DNA from: Thiomicrorhabdus sp.
GTDB taxonomy: Bacteria; Pseudomonadota; Gammaproteobacteria; Thiomicrospirales; Thiomicrospiraceae
Direction: 5' to 3'
Length of the DNA: 64,000 nucleotides
NCBI GenBank assembly: GCA_015487495.1
Contig: WFPP01000067.1
Location: forward strand, 1-64,000
Position 1 is the stretch's first letter; every line of letters begins with the position of its first letter. Shown piece by piece: positions 47,453 to 56,921 of this stretch. The notes under the pieces are model-generated. The model had not been told where the DNA came from and searched no databases. It was given only the letters and a program-made list of their open reading frames with translations. The position numbers and the translations under genes are program-made.

Positions 47453-47607
47453 CTAGGAGTCTGTTGGATTTAGGATGAATCTACTGCGAAAAAGCCATTT
47501 CGGCCCATTTTTCCGATCAATTTCGTTAAATATACTCAATATTCGCCTCAAATGATCTCAAAATGGCTTTCTCTCGTGACGATCACCTAAGTCCGACAGA
47601 CTCCTAG
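47453..47607. mobile_element. MITE-like element, family 1, copy A
   Basis: The 155-bp non-coding element is bounded by AGGAGTCTGTTGGATTTAGG on the left and its inverted counterpart on the right (18 of 20 matching), both flanked by CTAG. Inner parts also pair imperfectly around AAAGCCATTTCGG / CCAAAATGGCTTT. Copy B at 62893-63059 is identical over the left 105 bases except for two substitutions. Relative to B, copy A lacks 12 bases after AAATGATC. No transposase is in the window. Confidence 0.8.
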
Positions 47608-47741
47608 AGACCTATATAAAGAGACACATGCTTCTCAATCTATCATAATAATACACGTTTTTTAAAGTTTTGGTAGGGAAAAATACTCAATTTAATATTG
47701 TCATTCTTGTTTTTAGTAGAAAATACTTTTTAAAAAGGGGG

Positions 47742-47927
47742 TTACAGCGCTTTTTTAAGGGCATTGAGCAGTTGTTCATTATTAAGTGTTACAGGGTTTC
47801 TTAGCATACTGACTGAGCGGCAATTTTGAAGAATTTTTTCTAAATTATTTGGGATTAAGCCGTATTGTTTTAATCCTGTCGGGGTATCGCGCTGAGTGAG
47901 TTGTTGCAAGGACTGTATGAGTTCCGA
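47742..47927 (-). pseudogene. Remnant of an iron-containing alcohol dehydrogenase C-terminus
   Basis: On the minus strand 61 codons are open, from a stop at 47928-47930 to TAA at 47742-47744. They read like the end of an Fe-ADH: a TQRDTPTGLKQYGLI helix region, then CRSVSMLRNPVTLNNEQLL and LLNALKKAL. No start codon or upstream catalytic domain remains, and the preceding 130 bases carry stops. I take it as a decayed gene truncated at its 5' side. The family call rests on the C-terminal pattern alone. Confidence 0.55.
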
Positions 47928-48059
47928 TCATGATTTTTTATTTTGATGTTTCGGAATAGAGGGGGTGAGTAACCAGCCTGTTTTATGAAATATTCGGGCT
48001 AGCCAAAATGAAGGGAAGGCGTCGGCTCAAATGAGGGAGTTGATGAAGAAAGCATGATT

Positions 48060-50093
48060 TTAGTCTCTTCTTAAAAAAGATTTTAAATTGGCAATATGGG
48101 CATTGCCATGTTCGAGTTGTTCCTCTTTACTGGTGACAACCCCTGGTTTACCTTCCCATTGCAACGCCTCTTTGGGTAGTTCCTCTAAAAAACGACTGGG
48201 TTCACAGGCCATGTCTTCGCCATACTTACGTCGTTTGGTTGCATAGGTCAGTGTTATTGTGCGTTGTGCTCGTGTAATACCAACATAGGCTAATCGGCGC
48301 TCTTCTTCCAGTCCTGGAGACGTCATATTTTGTTTGTGTGGTAACAGTTCTTCCTCCACTCCAATTAAAAAAACATGCGGAAACTCCAGTCCTTTTGAGG
48401 CGTGAAGAGTCATTAAACTGACCATATCGTGCTCTTTTTCAGATTCATTGCGCTCCATCATATCCATTAGCATCATATGCGTAACAATGGTTTCCAGTTT
48501 TTTATCCTCTCCATCCTCTTCTTTGGCTTTGTTAATAATACGTTCAATCCATGTTATCAGCTCTCGGATATTATTGATGCGCTTTTCAGCTGCTTTGGGG
48601 TTACTGGCATTTTCATGAATCCAATTATCGTACTCCAGATTTTCAATTAATGTTCGAATAAAAGAGGTGACCTCCACTCCTTCAGCTGCATTTGCTTCCT
48701 GTGCCCACTTAAGCAGTTGTTGCCCAAAAAGTTGCACTCGTTTTAGTGCCTTTTCAGATAAAAAAGAGGTAAGTCCAAACTCTTGAGTGGCATCAAAAAG
48801 GCTGATACCACGTCCTGTTGCATAAGTTGCCAGTTTTTCGAGAGTGGATGCGCCAATTTCTCGGCGAGGTGTGTTTACAATGCGTAAAAAAGCAGCATCA
48901 TCATCAGGGTTTACGACCAGGCGTAAATAGCTCATGATGTCTTTAATTTCAGCATGATCAAAAAAAGATTTTCCACCTGAAATGATATATGGAATGTTTT
49001 GTTCTCGCAGGGCGCGTTCTAGCAAACGTGATTGATGGTTTCCTCGATATAAAATAGCGTAATCTTTATTTTTACTGCGTGTTTTAAATTTATGAACAAT
49101 GATTTCAGAGACGACTCGTTCCGCCTCCTGATTTTCATTGGCGCATGCAATGACTCTTATTGGATCGCCTAACCCCATCTCACTCCATAATTTTTTCTCA
49201 AAAATGTGTGGATTGTTTGAAATAAGTTGGTTGGCACTTTGTAAAATACGGTTACTGGAACGGTAATTTTGTTCCAGCTTAATGAGTTTAAGAGCAGGAA
49301 AGTCCTCTTTTAACAGCGCCAGGTTTTCAGGTTGTGCGCCACGCCATGCATAGATGGATTGGTCGTCATCTCCTACCACTGTAAAGCGTGCTTGAACTCC
49401 AACGAGGTATTTAACGAGTGCATATTGTGAGGCATTGGTGTCTTGATACTCGTCGACCAGTAGATAACGTACTTTATTTTGCCACTTTTCAAGAATGTCG
49501 GCGTTTTCACTAAAAAGTCGAACAGGTAAGCCTATCAGGTCATCAAAATCAACCGCATTATAAGCGTGAAGTTGTTTTTGATAGGCCTGATATAAAGTGG
49601 CACGTGCTTGTTGCTGAGCATCTTCAGCTTGTTCCAAGGCCTGTTCGGGAGAGATGCGATCATTTTTCCAGCTTGAAATATCCCATTGCACACCATCTAA
49701 TACCTCTGGATCAATGGTTTGCTTGAGCATTAATTCTTTTAAAATTTGTCCACTATCTGCCGCATCCATAATGGAAAAATTTATTTTATAGCCTAGCGCT
49801 TTATATTCTTGACGAATGATATTCAAACCTAAATTATGAAACGTTGAAACATTCAGTCCTTTGGCATTTTCATTTTTGAGCAATTTGGTTACGCGCTCTT
49901 TCATCTCCTTTGCAGATTTATTGGTAAAGGTTAAGGCATAGATATTGTGTGCCTTTAAATCGCATTTACGAATTAAATAGGCAATTTTTTCTGTGATAAC
50001 ACGTGTTTTTCCTGAACCGGCTCCTGCCAAGACAAGAGCAGGGGTTTCTATGTGTAAAACGGCTTGGCGTTGTCGGTCATTTAAGCTGTGCAT
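48060..50093 (-). CDS. rep: ATP-dependent DNA helicase Rep
   Basis: The ATG at 50093 (MHSLNDRQRQAV) matches the usual Rep N-terminus and gives 677 residues. SF1A motifs are complete: Walker A LAGAGSGKTRVI, AKEMKERV, VDEYQDTN, DDDQSIYAWRGA, LEQNYRSS, TLHASKGLEFPHVFLIG and RRLAYVGITRA. Rep is a 3'-5' helicase that clears proteins ahead of replication forks. Rep rather than UvrD is favoured by the N-terminal pattern and length. It is divergent from the methyltransferase gene at 50153, 59 bases apart, with a weak ribosome-binding site. Confidence 0.92.
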   Translation of the reverse strand: MHSLNDRQRQAVLHIETPALVLAGAGSGKTRVITEKIAYLIRKCDLKAHNIYALTFTNKSAKEMKERVTKLLKNENAKGLNVSTFHNLGLNIIRQEYKALGYKINFSIMDAADSGQILKELMLKQTIDPEVLDGVQWDISSWKNDRISPEQALEQAEDAQQQARATLYQAYQKQLHAYNAVDFDDLIGLPVRLFSENADILEKWQNKVRYLLVDEYQDTNASQYALVKYLVGVQARFTVVGDDDQSIYAWRGAQPENLALLKEDFPALKLIKLEQNYRSSNRILQSANQLISNNPHIFEKKLWSEMGLGDPIRVIACANENQEAERVVSEIIVHKFKTRSKNKDYAILYRGNHQSRLLERALREQNIPYIISGGKSFFDHAEIKDIMSYLRLVVNPDDDAAFLRIVNTPRREIGASTLEKLATYATGRGISLFDATQEFGLTSFLSEKALKRVQLFGQQLLKWAQEANAAEGVEVTSFIRTLIENLEYDNWIHENASNPKAAEKRINNIRELITWIERIINKAKEEDGEDKKLETIVTHMMLMDMMERNESEKEHDMVSLMTLHASKGLEFPHVFLIGVEEELLPHKQNMTSPGLEEERRLAYVGITRAQRTITLTYATKRRKYGEDMACEPSRFLEELPKEALQWEGKPGVVTSKEEQLEHGNAHIANLKSFLRRD

Positions 50094-50152
50094 AAGGGGT
50101 ATCAGAGTTTGCCAGTTGAGAGAGTAAAGAAGGTACAATATGATAATTCAAA

Positions 50153-50785
50153 ATGAAAAGAATTACTTTTAAAAATAAAAGGAATGCGATAAACGTGGCC
50201 ACGATTGATGAACTTAAAAAAAATTTACTTATCCAAACTGAGCTAATGGGAAAACCACTTACTTTTGCAACAACCTGGGGGGTTTTTAGTCCACGTGAAA
50301 TTGACTCGGGAACAGCTCTTTTTTTAAAGCACTTAACCATTCGGGAGGATGAGGTGGCATTGGATATTGGGTGTGGGTATGGCCCTATTGGGTTAGCTAT
50401 CGCAGCCAATGCTCCAAATGGAGAGGTTCATATGGTGGATAAAGATTTTGTTGCTGTTGAATATGCCAATAAAAATGCGAAAAAAAATGCTTTAAATCAT
50501 GCCAAAGCTTATTTGTCTAATGGCTTGAGTGCTGTGCCTAAAGAGATTCGTTTTTCAACCGTGGTTTCAAATATTCCTGCTAAAGTGGGTAAAGAAATGT
50601 TAAGCATCATGCTGCATGATGTGCATCAACAGCTTAAACCAGGTGGTCAGTTTGTCGTGGTAACCATTAATGGTTTACGCCAATATATGAAGCGCAACTT
50701 TATGGAGGTGTTTGGTAACTATGAGAAAGTAAAGCAGGGTAAAGATTATACGATTTCAAGAGCAATTAAACAGAGAGGGGAATAG
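50153..50785 (+). CDS. RsmC-like class I SAM-dependent methyltransferase
   Basis: This 210-residue protein of the methyltransferase-small family has the SAM motif ALDIGCGYGPIGLAIAA and the acidic VDKD. Motif IV reads VVSNIPAKVGKEML, where the RNA guanine-N2 methyltransferases usually have NPPFH-type. It corresponds to the catalytic half of RsmC/RlmG without the N-terminal pseudo-domain. The changed NPP motif makes the substrate uncertain. The ribosome-binding site before the ATG is weak. Confidence 0.75.
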   Translation: MKRITFKNKRNAINVATIDELKKNLLIQTELMGKPLTFATTWGVFSPREIDSGTALFLKHLTIREDEVALDIGCGYGPIGLAIAANAPNGEVHMVDKDFVAVEYANKNAKKNALNHAKAYLSNGLSAVPKEIRFSTVVSNIPAKVGKEMLSIMLHDVHQQLKPGGQFVVVTINGLRQYMKRNFMEVFGNYEKVKQGKDYTISRAIKQRGE

Positions 50786-50911
50786 GGGAGGAAGAATTTC
50801 AATTTAACCGAACAAACGGTTACAATGCCTTAAATTAGTATCAATTTATGGAGTTCTTTGCACGATACAGGTTCAAAGAACTTTTAACTTTATTTATTTG
50901 GAGAGTACAAC

Positions 50912-51859
50912 GTGTCTAACGTATTAAAACCATCCTTTGCTGCTTTTTTAGTGGTTTTTTTTAGTTTATTTACTATTTCTCAAGTTGCGGAAGCGAAGCG
51001 TTTTGGAGGGGGGAAGAGTTTTGGATACTCCAAATCGGTTGCACCAAAATCATTTAATAAATCACCTAAAAAATCGGATGCTCAAGCAGCACCTAAAACT
51101 GCGCCATCAGGGGCTGGAGCAAAGTCTCGTTCCGGTATGATGGGTGTATTAGGTGGTTTAGCGGCAGGGGGGTTATTGGCCGCCCTGTTTATGGGGGGAG
51201 GGTTTGAAGGGATTCAAATAATGGATGTTTTATTCTTTGCACTGATTGCTTTTGTGCTATTTAAGCTCTTTAGACATTTTGCTGGCCGTCAAAAAGCATC
51301 CGCCCCCCAAACCGCTTATGAGTCCTCTTATGAAGTGCCTGGCAGATCTCAAGCGAAGCAAACGGAAGTCCCAACCGTACAACAGCGTGACGTGACGCCA
51401 GAACAAAGTCTAAATTCAGGTGAGTCCATTTTTGGTTCAAATTTAGGCACTGCGACCAGAGAACAGGCCAATCCCGTTTCACAAGTGCCTGACTGGTTTG
51501 ATGCAACCTCTTTTGTTGAAGGGGCTAAAGACCACTTTATGACCCTACAGAAGGCATGGGATAAAGGGGATGTGTCTGAAATTGAGTCTTATTGTTCACC
51601 TGAACTGTTTGCAGCGATTCAGCAAGAAATGCAGGAACACCAAGCGGGAGAACATCATACGGTAGTGGATACGCTGGATGCCGAAATTGCTGATATGGCA
51701 ATGGATGGTGACTATTTTGTGGTCAGCGTTCGCTTTAGTGGTTTTATTGAAGAAGAGAATACAGAAGGGGCGCATGCCTTTAATGAAGTGTGGCACATTC
51801 GCCGTTTAAGTCAGGGTGAAGGAAACTGGAAAATTATTGGCATTCAGCAAAACCATTAA
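50912..51859 (+). CDS. Tim44-like domain membrane protein
   Basis: The GTG start has TTGGAGAG eight bases upstream; 315 residues. A signal-type helix (~8-27, ending AEA) is followed by a Gly/Ser/Lys-rich segment (FGGGKSFGYSKS), two further hydrophobic segments (~77-96 and ~100-117), a linker, and a C-terminal Tim44-like domain (~185-315; FVEGAKDHFMTLQKAW...FNEVWHIRRL). Bacterial Tim44-like proteins are membrane-associated, with unestablished function. Two G6 runs occur in Gly codons. Confidence 0.85.
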   Translation: MSNVLKPSFAAFLVVFFSLFTISQVAEAKRFGGGKSFGYSKSVAPKSFNKSPKKSDAQAAPKTAPSGAGAKSRSGMMGVLGGLAAGGLLAALFMGGGFEGIQIMDVLFFALIAFVLFKLFRHFAGRQKASAPQTAYESSYEVPGRSQAKQTEVPTVQQRDVTPEQSLNSGESIFGSNLGTATREQANPVSQVPDWFDATSFVEGAKDHFMTLQKAWDKGDVSEIESYCSPELFAAIQQEMQEHQAGEHHTVVDTLDAEIADMAMDGDYFVVSVRFSGFIEEENTEGAHAFNEVWHIRRLSQGEGNWKIIGIQQNH

Positions 51860-51965
51860 CATTGAATGTATTTTCATTTTTTTATCGGTGCATTTTTTCA
51901 TGCCCCTTTTTTTAAGGAGGCATAAATTTTAAAGGCGACATAAAGCGGAAATGAAGGAGCAACAA

Positions 51966-52442
51966 ATGATTACGGTTTTGTTACAAAAAAAGAGAATGTA
52001 CGCTAATGCCGTAGCAACATTCGTAATGGTGCTTTCTTTACTCAGTTTGGCTGGTTGCAGCAAAGCGCCCGTTGTTTTAACGTCGGCGCAGTTTATTGAA
52101 AGTCTGGATAAAGGTTCTGGTAATTTTGACCGAGTGTTGCAAATTTGTTTTTCAGAGCCACTGCGCTCAACGTATTACCATAAAGTTGCCATAATAACCA
52201 AAGAGAAAGTGAAAATTATAGGGGGGGGGATTTTACGTCCTTTAGCCTCTGATCCTGATGCGAAATGTCATTTACGAAATGTGTACACTTATATTAATAA
52301 AGATTCTCCAATGGATGCACGACAATTAATTAAAGATTACGTTGTTTCTGGTAATGTGAGTCAGTTGTTAATACAGGTATATGACCATAAGCCAAAGGGA
52401 AAAGAACTGCCGATTGCTGAAAAACGTTTTCAAAACTTGTAG
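51966..52442 (+). CDS. Unrecognised lipoprotein with G9 tract
   Basis: The ATG at 51966 has AAGGAG seven bases upstream and is preferred to the ATG at 51951; 158 residues. The signal peptide ends in the lipobox SLAGC (~Cys31). The mature part has two cysteines (QICFSEP, AKCHLRN) and no recognised family. Codons for IIGGGILR contain nine consecutive G (52221-52229). A one-base slip there would truncate the protein after about 90 residues. It stands alone between the Tim44-like gene and truD. Confidence 0.75.
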   Translation: MITVLLQKKRMYANAVATFVMVLSLLSLAGCSKAPVVLTSAQFIESLDKGSGNFDRVLQICFSEPLRSTYYHKVAIITKEKVKIIGGGILRPLASDPDAKCHLRNVYTYINKDSPMDARQLIKDYVVSGNVSQLLIQVYDHKPKGKELPIAEKRFQNL

Positions 52443-52556
52443 CCTTATTAAAACTTATAGCCTTATTTTTGGGCAAAAACTTCTGATTTGTGTCTCTTTT
52501 GTGCCAAGAATTTTGGGCACTGAGCATGGTGAGTGTTGTCTGGATGAGTTAAGAGT

Positions 52557-53651
52557 ATGAAAGACATCTCAATTGAACCTTTCTCCCCCCTGTCTTATGC
52601 CTTTGGGCAACCTGATATAACGGGTTTTTATAAAGTGTTGCCCGAAGATTTTTTAGTGGAAGAGCAGATTGCATTTGAGCTTAGTGGTGAAGGTGAACAT
52701 CTTTGGTGTTGGGTCGAAAAAAAGGGAGAAAATACCGATTGGGTTTTGCAAAAATTGGCCAAGTGGGCTGGCGTTTCATCTGGCAGAGTTGGGGTTGCGG
52801 GTCAAAAAGACCGGCATGCCGTTACTCGGCAGTGGTTTAGTATTCAGCTTCCTGAGGGTAAAAATCCTTTGATTGAGGAGTTTCGGGTTGAAAACGTTAA
52901 AATCCTTAATGTGGTACGCCACCAGCGTAAATTGAAAACAGGTGGGCTATCTGGTAATCGTTTTACGTTAATCATTCGAAACCTTAAGGGGAGGAAAGGT
53001 TGGGTTCAGGCTCTGGAAGCGCGCTTAATGCTCATGCAGTCTCAAGGTGTTCCTAATTATTTTGGTGCGCAACGCTTTGGTCTTTATGGGCGTAATATTA
53101 AGCAAGGCATTAAATTGCTGGCAGGAGAGTTGCCTAATGTAAAGCGCAATCAAAAAAGTTTGTATTTATCTGCATTACGTTCTTGGATGTTTAATCAGTT
53201 ATTAAGTCAACGGGTTCAGTCAGGGCAATGGAATCAGCTGGTTTCGGGCGATGTTTTACAGTTAGAAGGCTCCAATAAGTGGTTTCTTGATGATGCTTCA
53301 AGTGGCTTACATAGCCGTATTGAACAGTTAGATTTGCACCCAACAGGGGCACTTTATGGTAAGGGTATTTTACCAACGCAAAAAGAGGCTCTGGTTATTG
53401 AGCAGACAGTGGCTAAATCGTTTTTAGATTGGATCTCTGCTTTGGATGCTTATGGTGTGCAACAGGATCGTAGAGCCTTAAGGGTGGTTCCGATTAATTT
53501 AATGTGGCAATGGGTGGAGGATTCTTCTATTGATCCCGTTCTTAAATTGTCTTTTTCCTTGCGTTCAGGGAGTTATGCCACAATGGTTTTACGGGAGTTA
53601 TTTAATGGAGAGGATTATCAGGTACGTTTAAAATCACAAAAAAAGGAATAA
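52557..53651 (+). CDS. truD: tRNA pseudouridine(13) synthase TruD
   Basis: The 364-residue protein has FKVLPEDFLVEE-type N-terminal motif (FYKVLPEDFLVEEQ), the catalytic aspartate in VAGQKDRHAVTRQWFS (~Asp82), GVPNYFGAQRFG and a C-terminal FSLRSGSYATMVLREL. All are hallmarks of TruD, which makes pseudouridine at position 13 of tRNA-Glu. It is followed by a strong bidirectional terminator and the convergent chemoreceptor gene. Confidence 0.96.
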   Translation: MKDISIEPFSPLSYAFGQPDITGFYKVLPEDFLVEEQIAFELSGEGEHLWCWVEKKGENTDWVLQKLAKWAGVSSGRVGVAGQKDRHAVTRQWFSIQLPEGKNPLIEEFRVENVKILNVVRHQRKLKTGGLSGNRFTLIIRNLKGRKGWVQALEARLMLMQSQGVPNYFGAQRFGLYGRNIKQGIKLLAGELPNVKRNQKSLYLSALRSWMFNQLLSQRVQSGQWNQLVSGDVLQLEGSNKWFLDDASSGLHSRIEQLDLHPTGALYGKGILPTQKEALVIEQTVAKSFLDWISALDAYGVQQDRRALRVVPINLMWQWVEDSSIDPVLKLSFSLRSGSYATMVLRELFNGEDYQVRLKSQKKE

Positions 53652-53693
53652 CGCCCATTTTTTCTGAAAGGAGCGCTTTCCTAAGTTTTTATT

Positions 53694-53715
53694 AAAGCCG
53701 CCTTTAGGCGGCTTT
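53694..53715. terminator. Bidirectional terminator between truD and the chemoreceptor
   Basis: AAAGCCGCCT (53694-53703), a two-base loop, and AGGCGGCTTT (53706-53715) followed by TT form a perfect 10-bp GC-rich stem with A/T tails, placed between convergent genes. Confidence 0.88.
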
Positions 53716-53723
53716 TTGATTGG

Positions 53724-56495
53724 TTAAAAATCAGTCCATTCGTCATCAGAGTTTACACTGGGTTGTGCGGGTGCTGGGGTTTGTAATGCAGCTGGTTTGG
53801 TTTCTTTTTTTACATAGGTTTTAATTGGTTCGTCGATGGTCTCATGAACCGCTGGAATAGAAGGGCTTGCAATGGTTGCCGGTTGAGCAGTTGCTTGAGT
53901 CATATTGTGATTTATTGAAGAGGCGGTGATTTCGTTTTCAAGCTGGGTAATAAGCTCAATGACTTTTTCGGATTGCTGGGTTAGTTCTTCAATGGCTGTG
54001 TTGGCAGCGCCGGTATCATTATTGTGCTTAAGGTTAATGATGGTTTCTATTTGAGCGTGTAGCGCACTGTGTTTTTGGTTTAGTGCTTGAAAGGTCGTGG
54101 AATCTGAAAAGGCTTGTCCTTCATTATTAATCCATTGTCCCAGTGCACAGAGCGTTGGGTCTTTGGCTTTATTTGGATCAAAATCCACTTCAATGTCATT
54201 AACGTAAGCGCGTGCTTTAACGCGCCATTGTCTGTGCGCACGGCGTGCCCCTTCAAAATCAAAGAGGTTGGAGCCTTGGTGCATTGAAGCGCCAGAATCA
54301 TTAATGGTAAATTGGGAAATATTGGTTTGCATTCGTTTGGAAATATCGCCCAGTTCTTCTGAGGTTGCGGCGGTCTCTTCTACCAAGGCTGCATTTTGTT
54401 GTACTGCGGTATCAATGTTGGTAATGGAGGAATTAACCAGGCTAACGCCTTCACTCTGTTCGTTACTGGAGGCAGCAATTTCTTCGATAATTTGATTGAC
54501 ATTTGAAATGGAATCAACGATTTCATTTAAAACATCGCCAGAGCCTTTAACATGGATGGTTCCTTCAGAGACTTTTTTAACTGTATCTTCAATTAAGTTA
54601 CGAATGTCTTTTGCCGCTTCAGAAGATTTGCCTGCCAAGTTACGTACTTCGCCTGCTACAACAGCAAACCCACGACCGTGTTCTCCCGCACGTGCGGCCT
54701 CAACCGCCGCATTGAGTGCCAATAAGTTGGTTTGGAAGGCAATGCTGTCAATAAGGCCGATAATGTCATTGATTTTTTGACTGGATTCATTGATTTGTTC
54801 CATCGCATTAATGGCACGGTGCATGACTTCCACTCCTGAGCTTGCTTGCTGTGCTGTGGTTTGAGTGACATTCGATGCTTCACGAGAGTTGTCGGCATTT
54901 TGTTTAACCGCAGCGGTCATTTCTTCCATGCTGGAAGCGGTTTCTTCTAAAGAGGCCGCTTGATTTTGGGTTCGGTTATTTAAATCAATACTGCCTTGGT
55001 AAATTTGTTCCGCCCCATTACTTACTGCTGTAGTTGCCTCTTTGGTTTGGGCTATCATCGAATTTAAGCTGTCAACGGCTACATTTAAACTGTCTTGAAG
55101 AACGGCAAAGAGTCCAGAATATTGGCCTTCTATGTGTTTGGTTAAATTTCCTTCAGACAGTGAAACGGCAATTTTAACCGTTTCATTAATGGGTCTTTCA
55201 ATGGCTGAAATAAGGTCATTAATGGATTGGCTCAGTTCTTTGGCTACACCGTCTACACGACTTAAATCAATACGGCTATCGAGACGCCCTGATTTTGCTT
55301 CCTGAATGGCAGTGTTTACTTCTTGCAGTAATTGAACTTCAGCGGTTTTATCACGCCATTCGGCAATGGTGGCCGTGCGAATGCCTGCGCGGTTAAAGAC
55401 GGGAATAATGTACAGTTCTAAGTGAACCTCTCCTATGTCCACTTTTCCTAAATAAGGTTGTGTGAGGGAGGCTAAAATGTCACGTTGATGAGAAGGATCT
55501 TTGTGGAATAGATCAATGTTCTGTCCAATCAGGTTTTGCACTTTAAATTCTGGCAAGACGGTTTGCAAAACGGCTTCTTTTTCGTTTAAGAAAGTGACCA
55601 TATCATTGTTCATATAAGTGATATTAAGATTGGCATCGGTAATCATGATGTTCGTGGAGACTTGATCCATTGCGGTTTGCAATAGCTGTGCCTGGTCGAG
55701 TTGATAGGCCGATTCTTCAATTTGTTCACGGGCCGCCAGGTAGACCGAACGGATTGCGGTTTTCATTTTGCCCAGAGGGGTTTTGGGGTCAAACCATTGG
55801 TTGCTTAAGTGTTCACATGAGGCAATGGTGAGTAAGTCTTTTTTAGCATCCTGATAGGTACGTTGTAGCTTTAAACCATACAAAAAAGGAGGCACCAACC
55901 CTAATACAATAATGCCTAACAGTGTGGGTATGCCGTGTCCGTCGGCAATGGCGTATACAGAGAGAGGTGTCATGTAGAGTAAAAACATAAGGAGGGGTAA
56001 TTGGAATTGAGGGCTCAATTTGGAAAAGAAATTGAGTTTATTCCAGTCAATGCCATAAAAAATACGTGCAGATCGAATTTTTGCTTTACCAGCACTAATG
56101 TCTTTGTAGGCTTGGGTTGCGGCTTGCTTTTCGGCTGCTGTGGCAGAGGTTCGAACAGACATGTAACCACTGATTTTTCCATTGGTATAGATGGGGGTCG
56201 CATTGGCACGAACCCAATAAAATCCACCATCTTCTCGGCGATTTTTAACAATTTGAGACCAGGTTTCTCCCTGTCTTAAGGCGTGCCACAAATCGGCAAA
56301 GACAGCCGGGGGGACATCAGGATGACGAATGATGTTGTGAGGTTGTCCAATCAGTTGGTCTCGCGAGTAACCGCTGGCGGCTTCAAAGGCATCGTTACAT
56401 TCAATGATATTACCAACAAGGTCGGTTTTAGAAACAAGTGTTAACCCTTCTGGAATGACATATTCTTCATTGGTAACTGGTTGGTTATTTCGCAT
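53724..56495 (-). CDS. Aer-type PAS chemoreceptor with CZB zinc domain and CheR pentapeptide
   Basis: The 923-residue order is Aer-type PAS (~10-125, IIRHPDVPPAVFADLW), two adjacent membrane helices (~165-205), a second PAS (~275-390), HAMP-like region, and the methyl-accepting signalling domain (~470-720) with hairpin FQTNLLALNAAVEAARAGE. A CZB zinc-binding domain (~735-810) has RRAHRQW, LCALGQWI and QKHSALH. A Pro/Ala linker ends in EWTDF, a CheR/CheB docking pentapeptide. It probably senses energy or redox state through PAS and zinc or oxidants (such as HOCl) through CZB. Lack of a periplasmic domain fits internal sensing. Confidence 0.92.
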   Translation of the reverse strand: MRNNQPVTNEEYVIPEGLTLVSKTDLVGNIIECNDAFEAASGYSRDQLIGQPHNIIRHPDVPPAVFADLWHALRQGETWSQIVKNRREDGGFYWVRANATPIYTNGKISGYMSVRTSATAAEKQAATQAYKDISAGKAKIRSARIFYGIDWNKLNFFSKLSPQFQLPLLMFLLYMTPLSVYAIADGHGIPTLLGIIVLGLVPPFLYGLKLQRTYQDAKKDLLTIASCEHLSNQWFDPKTPLGKMKTAIRSVYLAAREQIEESAYQLDQAQLLQTAMDQVSTNIMITDANLNITYMNNDMVTFLNEKEAVLQTVLPEFKVQNLIGQNIDLFHKDPSHQRDILASLTQPYLGKVDIGEVHLELYIIPVFNRAGIRTATIAEWRDKTAEVQLLQEVNTAIQEAKSGRLDSRIDLSRVDGVAKELSQSINDLISAIERPINETVKIAVSLSEGNLTKHIEGQYSGLFAVLQDSLNVAVDSLNSMIAQTKEATTAVSNGAEQIYQGSIDLNNRTQNQAASLEETASSMEEMTAAVKQNADNSREASNVTQTTAQQASSGVEVMHRAINAMEQINESSQKINDIIGLIDSIAFQTNLLALNAAVEAARAGEHGRGFAVVAGEVRNLAGKSSEAAKDIRNLIEDTVKKVSEGTIHVKGSGDVLNEIVDSISNVNQIIEEIAASSNEQSEGVSLVNSSITNIDTAVQQNAALVEETAATSEELGDISKRMQTNISQFTINDSGASMHQGSNLFDFEGARRAHRQWRVKARAYVNDIEVDFDPNKAKDPTLCALGQWINNEGQAFSDSTTFQALNQKHSALHAQIETIINLKHNNDTGAANTAIEELTQQSEKVIELITQLENEITASSINHNMTQATAQPATIASPSIPAVHETIDEPIKTYVKKETKPAALQTPAPAQPSVNSDDEWTDF

Positions 56496-56921
56496 GTTTT
56501 TAACTCCTGTCTAACATCTGGCAAGGTTCTAAAGGAAGCGTTAGTGTGTGTTTTTACCCGAGTCGTTTTTATCCTGATTAAGGGTATCACCATTCTATGG
56601 CAAATCAGGAACGGTTTCTAGGGAAGTTCCGCAGAATCTCAAGCGATTTAATCAGTGCATTCTTAAATATATTCAATATTCGCCTCAAATAATCAAAAAA
56701 TGGTTTTCTTTCGTAATGATTTCTTAAGTTCGACAGGCTCCTAGTATAAACCGATAAACGTTCTTTTTTTAGGGAAAAAATTTGGGGGGCAATTAATTCA
56801 TTCATTGCATTCGAGTGTTTGCATTCAATTTGGTATTTCTACCTGAAGGATGGGGGGATTCAATTGAAATTTAATAGGGGCTAGGGTAGAGTGGAGTTTT
56901 TTAAAGCGTTAGGTTACTTTC
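56496..56921. other. 426-bp divergent region between chemoreceptor and histidine kinase
   Basis: It contains the right half of MITE family 1 (56664-56744) joined on its left to GCAGAATCTCAAGCGATTTA (56630-56649), which resembles 1032-1050 beside the family 2 element. Two G6 runs follow (56782-56787, 56852-56857). A weak AGG lies before the TTG of the kinase. No ORF of note. Confidence 0.55.
56664..56744. repeat. Partial copy of MITE family 1 (right half)
   Basis: TAAATATATTCAATATTCGC, then CTCAAATAATC and the right terminal repeat TTCGACAGGCTCCTAG, align with copies A and B. The left half is replaced by unrelated sequence. It is more diverged than A and B. Confidence 0.7.

Noticed and set aside
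47928-48059. Possible small gene between the Fe-ADH remnant and rep
   Set aside because: All frames are broken by stops within about 25 codons and none has a recognisable product.
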